Source: Dirofilaria immitis (lineage: Eukaryota; Nematoda; Chromadorea; Rhabditida; Onchocercidae). Taken from it: 64,000 nt of DNA. A program made the position numbers and the translations under genes. Shown here in pieces: positions 29,401-41,040 of the stretch; positions within the stretch are counted from its first letter, which is position 1, and the number at the start of each line of letters is the position of its first letter. Location of the stretch: assembly GCA_024305405.1 (NCBI GenBank), contig JAKNDB010000087.1, positions 8,372,501 to 8,436,500 on the forward strand. The letters are read 5' to 3'. The notes below the pieces were generated by a model that was not told the DNA's origin, did not search any database, and worked only from the letters and a program-made list of their open reading frames with translations.

Positions 29401-32400
29401 TTTATATTTTGTAATAATTGAAGCCTTTTATTGGAAATTTACGCCGAATTAATTATCAACAATATTCATTAAATTTATTGTTAATCGATATTTTGAATAT
29501 TAAACATAAAAATTATTTAAGACTAAATTTGACCTTTGCTGAGAGATACAATCAATGAGAAAAGAAAAGGATTTCACCGCTGTTCTGGCTTGATTTCCTT
29601 CCATCGGGCCATCGAACGAGTTGTTCGGCCGATATCGTCGAGACAGTTGTTGATCCGTTCCGTCCAATCGTCCATTGGATAAATTCTCGACATCACCTTG
29701 TAACGATCGATTGTACTCGGTCTTGCGTAAGCCAGCGACTGCGTGCTATAGTTTTATGTTTATTTTTAAAATTTTAGAAAATGATGATAGCAACGAATAT
29801 TATGACATTATTTTTAGAATCTCCATTATTTTATAGTATATGAATAAATAGCAAGAATTTTTCAATCGAATTATAATGTGGAAAACAATTCATCAAAAGT
29901 TATGCTTTGTAATAAAATTTTTCTAAAAAGTATTGGAATAAAATTATTTTAGATTCGAACGATATCGTATTTGATATTTTTCTGTAAGGTATTAAAAATA
30001 AATCTTGATTAACAGCTAATTCTTGAAGTACATAAGATAATAATATTATGCCAAAAGTTTAGTTTAGAAAACTTGAAAAATAAGTAAGTCTTTAAACTAT
30101 CAGTTTAACTAAATAAATTTAATTTCTAAAAGTAAAATGAATAATTTTCAAAATATCTCAAAATTTATAAATTTTCGAAAAAATCAAAATCGAGCACACA
30201 CCTGTAATGTCTTAGCGTCCAACCGGGGAGTGGTGGGCTTGGACGGCGCTAAAGTTTTATAAAATATTAAATAAGAAATTATTCCAAGAATTTAAATAAT
30301 AAAACAATTTATAAATATAAAAAAGCAATTTTTCTTCAAAAACTTTTTATCATTCTGTAACCTATCTTTTACAGTAATAATTTGGAACGGATTTTTACGG
30401 CAATATAACTTTAACGAAATTATGTTTTCACAATAATTATTTTAATGCAATTTGTGAACTAACCAGATACGGTAGAGTGTGCTTGTCGGTTACTATCGGT
30501 TGATGACCGCCAGCTAGATGATAAAAGCGGCGACTTAAGAAAAAGATTTTTAATTTCAAACTTTTAGGTTCTCGTCCAATTATGAAATATTATGATAGCT
30601 GTTGTATTAACTTTGTTATTTAAATGTTCGCTTTTTCCTTCAAATTTTAGAATCGAAAAAGATTTTTGCACATTACATCTTATGCTAATGGTAATTTCAA
30701 CTGATAAGAAAAAAATAATATGAAATTTCAAAGATAAAACTATACGGTAGACTGTAAAGGGGTGGAGGAGGTGGAGCTGGGGCGCGTCCATTCTTCAGCG
30801 TACGTGTTTCGAATATCAGTGTATGAACAACTTCTGCGTCCTCGAATGAATCTAAAAATTATTGAAGAATCAGAAAATAACATATTTTTGAAAATTTGTT
30901 GCAATTTGAAAAATCAGAAATAATCAACTGTTGAACATTTTTAACAATTAAAATATGTTATCATAATAATAATGATAATAGTGTAACTGTTATTCAAAGT
31001 CAAGAAATTATTCAACGAAAGATAGTTTAGAAATTGATGGTAATATAATCACGGCAATTAGTACTATCAACGATGAAAACAAAGGATATTTATCAATCTG
31101 CTCATAATAATTGATTTAAATGATATGCATAGGAACTAATTATTTAACTAATGCTTAATATCAGAATGAATTTATAAATCTTTCTATTCTCAAGTTTTGT
31201 TTCAATTTAAAAATTAAATTTAAGAAAAAGAAAATTAAAGTTTGAAGCGATACTAATTAAAATTGTATTAATAAAATGATGGACTTTTGAGAAATTAAAA
31301 TAATAAATAAAGGAGAAAAAGAGCGGATTATTGCGCAACGATGGACAAAAGCGAGACGATCGCTTTTTCAACTGAAAATGATTCAACTACGAAATTGAAA
31401 CCAGTTTTGTTATCTTTTGCTTGGAACTTGCAAACGATGATTCGATAGTTTAGACATTACAAATGGAAGCCGATCTGAGTTCTTTGCCTTTTTTACTCAG
31501 CTCATAATGAAATGAGGGATTGAAAGAAGAATTAAAAATAATCACGCATTCATATTCCATTATTGATTAATAATCAGATTTATCTTTAATCAGATTTATC
31601 TTTAACTGTTTAAGGAAAAGATATTAAAATTTTTGAAACCCAAGACATTTCATTATTTAATAATAAATAATAAACCTTAAAGGTTAATGGATAGAATATG
31701 GTATTCTGTTAAATTTCATAAAATTTAACAGAATAAAAGTAATTTATAACAATTCAAATATTTCAAATTTATTATTTACCAACTCAAACAAAATAGTCAA
31801 AATTTTCAATGATTTGCTTGAAATACTATTCATTTCTTTCGTTAAAATAGTCAATATTTTTACTTAATTGCTGAAAATTTTGAATAATCTTGATTCTTTC
31901 TAATTAAGTTCATAGCAATAAGATTTTTTCTTTTGGCGATTTAAAGATGTATAAAAGTTTCAATCGATTGGAATTTTCTCTTTAATTAAATAGCACTATT
32001 ATAGTATTATGAAAAGATAAAGTATTTTATAAATAAACATTCATGTGATGTAATAGAAGTATAAAATTTTCGTTTAAATTTCTAAATTTTTTTTTGAAGT
32101 TTCAAAAGAGATATCTATCTACGAATATATTCTATCGAATTTATGTATATGGAAAAAATAAGTTTCGGAAGTAAATTTAAACTTTCCAAAACCTTTCCAT
32201 AGAGTAATTGAAATGTGAGAGAAAAAAATGAGATAATTGAATAGAAAGGTAAATATTTGATAGATATTCAATAAAATGAGTACTTGGACGACGTCGAGTA
32301 AATAATGAGTAAACAAAATTTCTAACAATAAAAGACAATTTATTTAACAAAATCAAACATATGCTATTTAATGTGAGTCGAATATGCTTTCCTTTTTTTA

Positions 32401-32825
32401 TAAACTTGAAGTTTGTTATTACGTTGTAAATTTTGCTAATTTATTGATAAAAAATTAGAAATAAAATTAACTTACCTTAGAAAAAGATGCAATAATGAAT
32501 TAAATATACTTAAGAAAAAATAAATTTATCCTTTAAAAACATTTACAAATCCAAAATTTATAGTTTTATGCAAATTTAAAAACAAGAAAAAACCAAAAGG
32601 TTAAAAAAATTAAAATATTAGAAATCTGGAAAAGACAGAACTTGAATTAAGTACATTTAATAAAAGTAAAATAAAATAATTAAAGATAAAAATAATTTGC
32701 TGGAAAAACATTTAGTAGAGAAAATTTTTAGGAATTTTATTATATATTAATAAAATAATTAAACATAAAATAATAACTTACCTTGGAAATGGGTAGGTTG
32801 GAAGAGGTGACAAATAACTACTCAT
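8498..32825 (-). CDS. zyx-1: Zyxin (LIM-domain focal-adhesion protein), long isoform
   Basis: Zyxin links actin to integrin adhesions (in nematodes, muscle dense bodies) and also shuttles to nuclei. Exons: 32782-32825, 31461-31495 (or from 31474), 30746-30851, 30464-30513, 30202-30248, 29578-29745, 29150-29218, 27286-27422, 26283-26488, 25834-25925, 25543-25609, 11214-11384, 10148-10326, 9073-9234 and 8498-8576. All phases agree and give about 536 residues if one surplus base in the LIM1 exon is discounted. The N-terminal half is Pro/Gln/Ser-rich with a poly-Pro stretch APAPPPPPLYSLP. The C-terminus has three LIM domains: LIM1 starts KCSKCG, LIM2 KCNNCGKP, LIM3 FAPRCAVC, with the usual Cys/His zinc ligands. 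LIM3 ends with CYPLDQHLYCKNC. The FAPRC start of LIM3 and the QEESVRVVAMD segment are typical of zyxin/LPP/TRIP6. Exon 11 uses a weak GAG acceptor and exon 2 is small, so those joints are less certain. AATAAA motifs follow the stop within 30 nt. Confidence 0.9.
8852..8892. repeat. 15-bp AT-rich inverted repeat in last zyxin intron
   Basis: The arms 8852-8866 and 8878-8892 are perfect reverse complements, separated by 11 nt. Nearby the motif GCAAATTGTGAT occurs at about 8838 and again at about 8988. No function is apparent. Confidence 0.8.
9831..9940. repeat. Dispersed repeat copy A (MITE-like)
   Basis: This segment in the LIM2-LIM3 intron aligns with 20253-20355. Both begin with ATCAGA, contain ATAAATT(G/C)CAGAGA in the middle and end with AAGTGTCGTCTGATTT. 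In this copy the ends are short inverted repeats (ATCAGAC and GTCTGAT). The size and ends suggest a degenerate non-autonomous DNA element, though only two copies are seen here. Confidence 0.6.
10495..10552. repeat. Short tandem repeat, three copies of ACGTATAATTAATA
   Basis: Three near-tandem copies of the 14-base motif ACGTATAATTAATA lie in the LIM1-LIM2 intron of zyxin, two of them preceded by CGAATA. Confidence 0.85.
11214..11384 (-). other. zyx-1: Zyxin LIM1 exon carrying an apparent +1 frameshift
   Basis: The exon is 171 nt, whereas the flanking phases need 170. The 5' part reads KCSKCGEGINNNRP in one frame. The 3' part reads LGEMFHVTCFTCGEC in the frame one base later. Both parts carry conserved LIM zinc ligands. 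Dropping one base near 11337-11342 (plus strand CCAAGG) gives the standard 18-residue spacing between the second Cys and the first His. Read as it stands, the frame ends at a TGA a few codons on. This is either a sequence error or a real lesion; a sequence error seems more likely because all other exons are intact. Confidence 0.85.
14229..14277 (-). CDS. Possible second alternative first exon of zyxin (weak)
   Basis: An ATG at 14277 opens a frame beginning MGQSQNPFLLMNKLQM. A GTAAAA donor after about 29 codons is in phase 1, the phase needed to join LIM1 at 11384. One donor in three would match by chance, and the encoded peptide has no recognisable feature, so this is only a candidate. Confidence 0.15.
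18226..18256. repeat. 13-bp perfect hairpin with 5-nt loop
   Basis: CTTATGTGAAGCT at 18226-18238 pairs exactly with AGCTTCACATAAG at 18244-18256, leaving the loop AATTG. It lies in the large zyxin intron. Confidence 0.95.
18294..18365. repeat. 38-bp tandem direct repeat, two copies
   Basis: The unit starting TCTAAGTGATCCATTGATT occurs at 18294 and again at 18332, with one A/G difference in the shared part. It lies 40 bp after the 13-bp hairpin. Confidence 0.9.
20253..20355. repeat. Dispersed repeat copy B (MITE-like)
   Basis: This is the partner of 9831-9940 and is similar along its whole length with a few small gaps. It additionally has a local 9-bp inverted repeat near its right end (AAATCAGAC and GTCTGATTT around a 10-nt loop). 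It sits in the 14-kb zyxin intron in the same orientation as copy A. Confidence 0.6.
21155..21525. repeat. Degenerate repeat array, about 130-140 bp period
   Basis: Blocks at about 21173-21232, 21305-21355 and 21450-21525 share GCTATAAAA(A/T)T-like starts and GCGTGCATATCTCTACTTTACGTG-like cores. The first two are clearly related; the third is more diverged. The sequence between is full of CATATG, ATACAT and GTGCA words. It lies just after the candidate short-isoform exon in the direction of zyxin transcription. Confidence 0.55.
21625..21664 (-). CDS. zyx-1: Candidate alternative first exon for LIM-only short zyxin isoform
   Basis: A minus-strand ATG at 21664 opens MSVQQEQQSEILP and reaches a GT donor at 21624 in phase 1. 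LIM1 at 11384 requires exactly this phase: the joined codon GAA gives Glu followed by KCSKCG. The short product would be about 208 residues, essentially three LIM domains. From established knowledge, C. elegans zyx-1 makes a long isoform and a short LIM-only isoform, so an internal start in this intron is expected. The Gln-rich peptide looks coding and GATA motifs lie directly upstream. The donor GTTGGT is not a strong match, which is the main doubt. The feature is inferred. Confidence 0.5.
21686..21731 (-). promoter_or_regulatory. GATA-motif cluster upstream of the candidate internal start
   Basis: Within 25-70 nt upstream of the ATG at 21664 there are TGATAA (21686), GGATAA (about 21693), TGATAA (21717), AGATAA (21722) and AGATAT (21727), read on the plus strand. 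A short (TGA)n run adjoins them. GATA factors drive many nematode gut and hypodermal promoters. Part of the cluster may be a by-product of the simple repeat. Confidence 0.35.
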
Positions 32826-33339
32826 AATTGTTGATTGAACATTAATGCACACTTACCACTCGCAGTAAGTTTATTTATTTATTTACTTTTTTTTATTATA
32901 CGTATATAAACAAGACGACTGCAACTTTATAGTTCAAATAACATTTCGTATTTTCGTTTGTGAGAAAGAGAAGCGGAAGGTGTAACAAAATTTGTATTTA
33001 TTAGCTTAAAATTTCGCTGTATCGCTTTAAACTAGTAGTATCTCTAATATTTTCTATCTTTGCACCAAATCGTTTTCACTTTAAAATTTGAAAACTTTTC
33101 TAATCTCTTTTTCTTCTTCTCTTTCATTTATATAATTGTCTTTCAGAGAGGATTTCAATCAAAAGAAATAGTTTAACAAAAGGCGAATAAAGTATTTGAA
33201 ATGATAAAATTAGTGTGTTATAATAGAAATGTACGATTACTACAGAAACGAACATTTATTTGATCATATAACGGCTCCGACAGCTGATAATTAATACAAT
33301 GAGAAATACTGAAATAGGTATGTATATATATATATAAAT

Positions 33340-33368
33340 GTGTTGTGTGTGTGTGTGTGTGTGTGTGT

Positions 33369-33405
<37 letters not shown>

Positions 33406-33423
33406 GTGTGTGTGCGTGTGTGG
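33340..33423. repeat. (GT)n microsatellite about 84 bp
   Basis: A nearly pure GT run with a single C and two TT interruptions lies about 500 bp upstream of the zyxin ATG. A short (TA) run precedes it. It is likely to vary in length, and alternating purine-pyrimidine DNA can adopt Z form. Confidence 0.95.
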
Positions 33424-34374
33424 TTGATTATGGCCAGCTATCATTGCTATATTATTACTAACAAATGAAGCACTTAATCTTAAAAATGGTTGATAATTAA
33501 TAATTTGAAATGGTCGGACAAATATTGGAATAATGGAAATTATAAAATTAATAAAATAATCGAAATTATTAATCTGATGATTGTATTATGCGCATATATC
33601 TAACACTGGTATACTATAATTATCAAATCAAATATTTGATCTTGGAAAAGTTATTAATTAATAATTAAATACAGTGAAAAATTAGCATGACAACATAATT
33701 ATAAGTAATGTCACAATTAAAATTAACATTAGTACTATTATTATACTATTGGAATACTACTTATATATAATATTGTTATACTATTTCTAATAAAAATACA
33801 ACATCTGATTTTGAAAGTATTGGTAATTGATGAATGAATATAATAGAAAAGTAATAGGATAATCAAACATTATATGGATAATATAGCGATTAAAATTATT
33901 AACCGAATGATTATATTTTTGGGATGTGATAAGTGCAATAATTAAAAATTAATAACTATGAAATGAATGATAGCGATTGAACAATGAAATGATTAGAAAT
34001 GAAATTTGTTTTGAAATAATTTCATTTTCATGTTTCTTAATGTTTATTTTTTCATCCTTTTTTTTCCTTCTTTTCGATAAAGAAAATCTATCCAATGTTT
34101 TTTAATGTGAATTGCTTTCGAAGATGAATCATTATTATTCGATATTTTAATATAATCTGATATATCACAATTTAATTTATCAGGAAGTTTCACTTTTCAT
34201 TTGCTTCCTTTCAGTAGCAAAAAAAATTTAATCAATAAATTTATAATAAAATTTTTACGACAATTTTTGAAGTATAGCTGGAAAAATAAAAACCTTCATT
34301 AGTATATTTTTAAAAATAGATGTTATTGAAAATTGATAAGTTTCTTTATTGGTCGCAAAAAAGGCTGAAATCTA

Positions 34375-34447
34375 TTTGTGATACAGATATTTATTAGTTG
34401 AATAGTATCAGGTTCTCCCTTTGTGATACAAATATTTATTAGCTGAA
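34375..34447. repeat. 28-bp direct repeat, 17-nt spacer
   Basis: TTTGTGATACAGATATTTAT at 34375 recurs at 34420 with one change. The similarity continues through TTAGTTGAA / TTAGCTGAA. Confidence 0.85.
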
Positions 34448-37400
34448 ATATATGCTTTTAAAATGCAATTTTTTTGAGAACTTTGCAAAGAATGATAAAT
34501 GTATCAAGTCGTTAAAAATTTTATGTTTGAAAGTTTGGTGAATGATAAGTAGCATATGAATTGATATTACATGTTGATATAGGGATTAATTACTAAATTA
34601 CTTCTAACGTTGATTTATAAAGACCACTTTAAAAATGTTTTAAAAATTGAATGAAAGAAGCTATGAATTGACATGATAAGCTGATGCAAGAGCTTAGAAG
34701 TTAAGACAACCAATTTTAAACGACTACTTGTAACGCTAATTTACCAAGTTCATTTTAAAAGTGATTATAAAATCTAATATAAAAATAAACAGAACCGTAA
34801 AGTGTCCGGTTATTTGATAAACAAGTGATTTTTGACTTCTGAAATGTTAGCAAAAAGTTGTATTATCGATCAGTTTAATATTCCAGTATTTTCATATCAA
34901 AATTTCAAATAGCAATTCACTTTTATTATTTCAATTTAAAATTTATTAAAATTTATTTATAATTTCTTCATTCCAAAATGTTGAAAAAAAGTAGGAAGAA
35001 TGAAAGTAAAATTAATTAAAAATGAAATTAAAGTCAATTTATGAAGAATAGAAGTTAAATTACTGTAAGAATAAAAGAGTAAAATGTTTGAGTAATGAGA
35101 AGGCAAGTAAGGTCAATAAACTAAGAAATGACTAAAATCATTAAGTGAACAAAAGTGTAAATTAATAGATGATAGGGAAAGGACAAAAAAAGTTAAAAAT
35201 TAAATTTTCAGAAGCAAACAAAACTTTATGTCTATATATAATTATGAGAGAATGAAAATTTGTCTTTATCAAATTTGATTTAAAACCAATTTTAATAAAT
35301 TTACTAATTTTAAAGAAGCTGTAAAACGGTATTTAACTGATATAATCATGAAAATTGTGAAAAAGAAGTTTTAGAAATTAATTGTACTAGTCGCGATAGT
35401 TTTTGAAAAGAATTCGAAAAATTCGAGATAATTTATAATGAAATTAATAATTCCATATAAAAAATAAGAAAACGAAAGTCAATAAAAAATAAAATGTGCA
35501 AGAAATATCTGGAATTACAAACGAAGACAAAAAAATGAAAAAATATTGATAAGATTACGATACGCTGAAAAAAAATATATTCTTGTTGGAACTTCAATTT
35601 TCATTTTTACTTATGATTAAAATGAAGAGGATCTATTAGTTAAATATTAATAGCTATCAATAATTTTTATTATTACTAATAATTATCAATGTAAAATAAA
35701 AATAAAGTTATAACCAGTGCAGATATATTACTTTTGCAATCGCGACATTTTAAATTTGAATGGAGCAAAATAATTTATCATCAAGTATGAATATTCATTA
35801 ACGAAATGATAAATAATTCAAAATCAATAATTATGATTATTAATTACCAAAATTGATGAGAAATTTTTAAATGGAATTACAAATTAGTAATTGTTGAAAT
35901 TGTTGCGAAAAGGCTATGGAAAAGTTTGCAACCGAAGTGATGGGTATTATTATATGGTTGGTATTATTAACTTATCTGTAATTAAAATATTTTATCTCAA
36001 ATCTTAGCATATCACTATGGAGAAATTCGACTTATTGATCATCTATATAGTCAGCTGTTATATATTATTTATCACATATCATATCATTTCAATTAAAATC
36101 AAAACAGACTAAATATCAAATTTAAGGTTTTCATATTTATATTTTTCTCATTTCTTCAAAATTATTTTAAATAATTTCAATTAATATTAATTATATTTTC
36201 TGTTCTATAACTCATATTGGGTTATAATTAATATTATTATAAATATGACGTGAACAATATACAATTTTTAATTTTTTTAAATAAATTCATTTCAAAGGTT
36301 TCTTCTAATTTCAAATTAAGTCGTATTTTGTGTACTTAAACAGGAATAAAAATACGCATATTTTTTACTTATATGTGTTTGCATATGTGTGTGGTTTTTA
36401 TACGAACAAAAATAAATAAATATTTATATAAAATAAATTATATTTTGTTAATATTTCGTGTAAAAATGATTATCGGATTTATTTATTTTTGTTTATTAGA
36501 AATATTTCTTTTATTTATTTCCATTCAGTTACTGCTATTGCTTCTATTTATTCTGCTTATTAGAAAAATTGTTAGATTGATTGATCTAGATGCATTTTAA
36601 TCATTGATAAAGAATAAATCGAAAGAAAGAGAAACTTGCAAGAAAATTAAATGGAATGCTTAATTTATTACAATTATTAATTATGATGATAAATGATATA
36701 CACAAGATAACCAATCATTTCTGAAATCAAGGTTAATTAACTATTCATATAATATGGATGAGAAATATCGGAATTCTAAAATTTTCCGTAAAATTGTTAT
36801 TATTTTTTGATTATTATTATCAATGCCATATGTTCCTTTACATCGAAATGCTATGATTATATATAAACTTGAAAGAAAGATGGAAGCGGAAGGATAGAAA
36901 ACATCTGTCTTGTTTATTTTTAAATATTTTTCGAATGTTTGCATTTTTTTACTTTAGAAGAGTACGAACATTTAATACTTAAGTATTTTAAAGTTAGCAA
37001 AAATTCTTGCTAACTTTAAATCGTTGTTCGATAATTATTTAAAAATAGATGCTAAGGCTTAAGTCTTGATATTTTTGATGCAAAGCTAATTTAAAAAGAA
37101 AATAAGTAAAAATATACGAAATGATGAAGAATAAATTATTCGCTTAAATATATGCTAATTTGAAGTGAAGCAATTTTTAGTAATGGTAATAGTATGATAA
37201 TAATACTTCATATACAATTTTGATAATATTCAAAATTAATTTAATTAATTTTTTTGAATACAAATATTTCATATTATTTAAAACATTATTTGATATGATA
37301 ATTTTGATAATATCTAAGTTTAGTTGAATTTTTTCTTTACCCAAAAATATTTTACATTTGTCATACAAAATATGCGTTCGAAAGTAAGGATTATGCCAAG

Positions 37401-38589
37401 TTATTTTTTAAAAACCATATTAGAAATAATTAAAATGAAATTAGATAAATATAGGAAAATACACTGATATCATATAAACATGATATTTTTATGTGATAAT
37501 AAAATAAATGAAAAGAAATTTTAAATGATGTTGTAATTACGATAAGATTAAAATTATGGATGAGATGAGAAAATCTTCATAAAATTTTCAAAATGATACC
37601 TTAGTAAATGGTAGAATCTTTTTTGGATAATTCTACGTAAAGATAAAAAAACTTGCTGAAAGATAAATCAGTGATAATAAAAATATTATTAATTTGAACG
37701 ATATCAAATCGACAAAATTATACGAAAAAATAAGAGTAAATTCTTTATGCATTTGAATAATTCAATTGAAATATTATCACAAAGAAAAGTTTATATTAAA
37801 ATGGATGCCAAATATTATCTGAGAATTCATAATATTGCACAAATACGGATAGACTATTCACTAATTCGCCGTTTATGAAACGATCAGTCATATTTTATTC
37901 GTATTAAAATTCAGGTCATTTCAATTTATTTGTATTCTCATGATCTTCGAAGTTTGACAAATTGAAATAGGCATATCATATATTAAAATACCTTTCATTT
38001 TTGCCATTTATTGTATTACTCAGAATAAATGAAAATGACTTCGATGTAGAAAAAGATGGATAAAATAGATAATAAGAAAAAAATGTAATTGATTTATAAA
38101 ATCTTTTAATTATTACTGATCTATCTTTTAAGATGACTTCAAGTAATTGGAAAAGAACTGATAGAATTTTATTTTATATTTAGTATTTATAAATAAGCAT
38201 TTCAACTATCATTCTTCTATACTAATTTTCGGGAACATAAATATCGATATATCTCTATTTAGATTAAATGCAATTATTGGTATATCCCACAAATATTATA
38301 TTATAAAATGATTGCTTCCTATTCCCCATAAGTTCATGCATAATTAAAATTATTATTTCATCAATTTTAAATAAACAAGAAACATTCAAGTTGAATGTAT
38401 ATTATCGTTTTTAATTAAACAAACCGAACAAATACCAGCTTGAAGGCAAAGTTCAGCAAGATGAAGAATATTTATTGCATGTCCGGGTATTAGAAAAAAA
38501 TAGGATAAAAAGAATAGAATGGTCAAATATTATATGAAATAAAAATGCTGCCATAATCATTCATTTTATTCAATTACATATAAGAACAT

Positions 38590-38750
38590 TTATTTGGTTT
38601 ATCCATGATATATCGGGAGATATTTAACGTTTTATCCACATATCAAGAGATATTGGCGGTTCATCCATGATATGTCAGAATATTTATTCGTTCATCTATG
38701 ACATATCGGAATATTTATTCATTTATATGAGATATCAGGGGATATTTGAT
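38590..38750. repeat. Degenerate minisatellite, about five 31-bp units
   Basis: Five consecutive units share the pattern TTYATCCATGATATRTCRG then GATAT or AATAT. They begin near 38593, 38624, 38654, 38684 and 38715. Units differ by several bases, so this is an old array. Confidence 0.8.
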
Positions 38751-39667
38751 TGATTTCTGAATTATTATAAATGAATGTAAAGCGATAAATATTTGTTTCC
38801 ATTTATTTTATTTAACTTATTTTTAAGTCTTCTTAAAACTTTTGAGAGAAGGATAAAAGAAATTCAAGTCTTTTGAAGTAACGGTCATGAAAAAAGATTA
38901 AAAGCAAGTTTAAGCCATCTTAAACAACCGTATGAGAAAAAATAAACAAACGTCATTTTGGGCGAATTATGGGCCTCATTCTCTTCTTCTTCATCCTCGC
39001 TTTTTAAATATCATTTTAACTTTTTCATTATTTTTGTCTGTTTCATTCAAAAAAAAAAGAAATGAGGAACTATAAATCTTTCGGTGCAAAATTTAAAAAG
39101 AATTGAGAAGAATAGTACAGATAAGGAGCATTTCGGGAAATTTAAAGAGACCAATCAATAAGTATTGAGCAATAAAAAAGAAAAAGAAGTTTTGTAAAAG
39201 AATAGGAAAAGGATGAAGATGAAAAGAAAAATGATATCTGGCATTTTTTCTATTTTTTAATTCGAAAAGTTTTTTCTTTTTTAATAAAGAGTCATAATCG
39301 AGAAGAGAAGAAAAATAAAATCCTAAGATTGGTATAAGGAAAAAAAGAGCAAAACGAATAAATTTTACTCGCTTTTATTATAGATCAAAAATAAAGTGAT
39401 CAATAGTCTGAACATAAAAGTCAAATAAATCAAAAATTTTTGGATTATTTTCCTGAAAAATCACGATGCTGTTGAAAAGCTTTGCTATTAAATATTTGGA
39501 GGTACAAATTAATCGATTCGCTTTTCCATTTGAAACATATTTTAACAATCTACATTATTTTTTATCGTTCGCACGCAATTAAACGAGACCCTTCTTTCTT
39601 TAACTTCATCAATTTCCTTTTTATTCGTTTTTTTTTCTTGAACTTAACTAATTTGCAGAAAAAAATT

Positions 39668-39754
39668 TCAAAAATATAAATTAATTTGGCAATCAGTATA
39701 ATAGTCCGCTTGGTGTAAACGTTCCCAGTTAACTGAATTAATTGCATTTTCCAT
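39668..39754 (-). CDS. Short ORF (28 aa) preceded by trans-splice-like acceptor
   Basis: The frame starts MENAINSVNWERLHQADYY and ends at a TGA at 39668. Just upstream of the ATG, on the coding strand, the sequence reads GCAATTTAG, which resembles a nematode trans-splice acceptor. I find no donor that would extend the reading frame and no family match. It lies downstream of the NSUN5 and C18orf32-like genes on the same strand. It may be a remnant or a tiny third cistron. Confidence 0.2.
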   Translation of the reverse strand: MENAINSVNWERLHQADYYTDCQINLYF

Positions 39755-40694
39755 TTAATCAACTAAATTGCTAAGGAGTCCTATGTCCTTGGTCGAACGA
39801 AGTTCGAGAAAATTTTTCAATTGTAAATTAGCCAACTTCTACTTTTAGAAAGTTAAAAATCATTAAGTCAAAACCGCCCCTTTCTGTCATCAATTTTTGA
39901 TAAGTTGATAAGAATTCGATCTATACGAACACTTATGTCTGGTGAAAAACTATGATGCTACAGTGAAAACTGACAGAAAAACAACTGTGCCATCCGCTTA
40001 GTTTTTTTCAGCACTGTTAACATCCGTAGTTTGTTTAGCTTCATTTTCGACACATTCTAATTCTATTTATTGAAACTTTATTCCAATTCTTATAAAGTGA
40101 ATCCAAAACACTTAACAAATTATTCGAGCTAAATAGAGTAATGCAATTCGCTGCAAAACAAAACAACAAATGCATAATTTTTCTTCAGAATGCTTCTTAG
40201 ATCCAAACCAAAATTAGATTTTGTTACAGTACAGTTTTTAGAAAAATAAATTGAAGAGCGTAAAAGTGTAAAAAAGTATTGGAAGACTTCAGTCACGCAA
40301 AACTATTACCACTTTTAAACAATAATTCATTCGGTACACTGCTTAAAAAATCTTTTAAAAATAATTTCTAATTCATTTCCGATACCGCCTGGGAAATACT
40401 TAAACAATACCAAACCTATATAAAAATCTCTCGAAAATAACAGTTCCAAAAATTCTAAAATTTTAGACAGTAAAGTAGAAAATATGATGACTCTACCAAT
40501 AAATCAGATTAAATACATATCTCAACAGAATGCTCTTCTATCATATTTACAGCAGAAGAAATCCCTTTATTTGTTTATCTGCTAAAATTTCAATGAAAGA
40601 CTTGGAAGGGAAAAGACATTCAAAGATGAATAAGTATGCTTTAATACTACGGAAACATTATGCCACCAGAAAATGGAGAAAAATATTATATTAT

Positions 40695-40988
40695 TCAAAA
40701 AATCCTGATACATTTACCAACACTCATATTATTTATCTTTTTGTTATTATTAAAACAGTCACCACAATCATCCATCTTTTGAGCATCTCGGTCATAAACA
40801 TCGGGAGCCTTGTTTGCTGTAGTAGCAACACCTTTAGCAGACGAAAGACGAATCGGACACGTTGGATACAACAGTGCATCAAATGTCGTCTTCCATGATT
40901 CTGGCAACAATCGGAACACGATCGGTTGAATAAATTTGATGTATATTGCCAGAAGTATGGGTAACAATATGCACGGCACACAAACCAT
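40695..40988 (-). CDS. UPF0729 / C18orf32-like small hydrophobic protein
   Basis: This single-exon frame of 97 residues starts MVCVPCILLPILLAIYIKF, the hallmark N-terminus of the C18orf32 family (MVC-PCI-P-LLW-YK-F). Human C18orf32 is 76 residues, associates with ER and lipid droplets through this hydrophobic segment and was reported as an NF-kB activator on overexpression. The C-terminal tail after LYPTCP is hydrophilic and longer than usual. It could be shortened by an unrecognised 3' splice. The gene lies about 640 nt downstream of the NSUN5 stop on the same strand, with a strong pyrimidine-rich acceptor 37 nt before the ATG. This suggests a downstream operon gene or simply a trans-spliced leader. 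Identification rests on the N-terminal half. Confidence 0.75.
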   Translation of the reverse strand: MVCVPCILLPILLAIYIKFIQPIVFRLLPESWKTTFDALLYPTCPIRLSSAKGVATTANKAPDVYDRDAQKMDDCGDCFNNNKKINNMSVGKCIRIF

Positions 40989-41024
40989 TTTTTTCCAAAT
41001 TACAAATCTATCGTCTTCAAATAC

Positions 41025-41040
41025 CTACAAAAGAAACAAA
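41025..41040 (-). promoter_or_regulatory. Splice acceptor before C18orf32-like ATG (likely trans-splice site)
   Basis: The minus strand reads TTTGTTTCTTTTGTAG ending at 41025, then a 36-nt leader to the ATG at 40988. No upstream coding exon is needed for the protein, so an outron acceptor for a spliced leader is the simplest reading. Confidence 0.5.

Larger units (their letters stand above)
32826..40694. other. Gene-poor region upstream of zyxin and downstream of the C18orf32-like gene
   Basis: The first kilobase should contain the zyxin promoter. A CTATAAAG-like word reads on the minus strand at about 32920. Beyond this the sequence is A+T-rich, with a GT microsatellite, a direct repeat near 34375, a minisatellite near 38590 and a 28-codon ORF at 39668-39754. 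I see no supported gene. Confidence 0.55.

Noticed and set aside
33256..33444. Minus-strand ORF of alternating Thr-His
   Set aside because: It is a translation of the GT microsatellite.
40530..40898. Plus-strand 122-codon ORF
   Set aside because: It is antisense to the C18orf32-like gene, whose N-terminus clearly matches a known family; the plus frame is a shadow.
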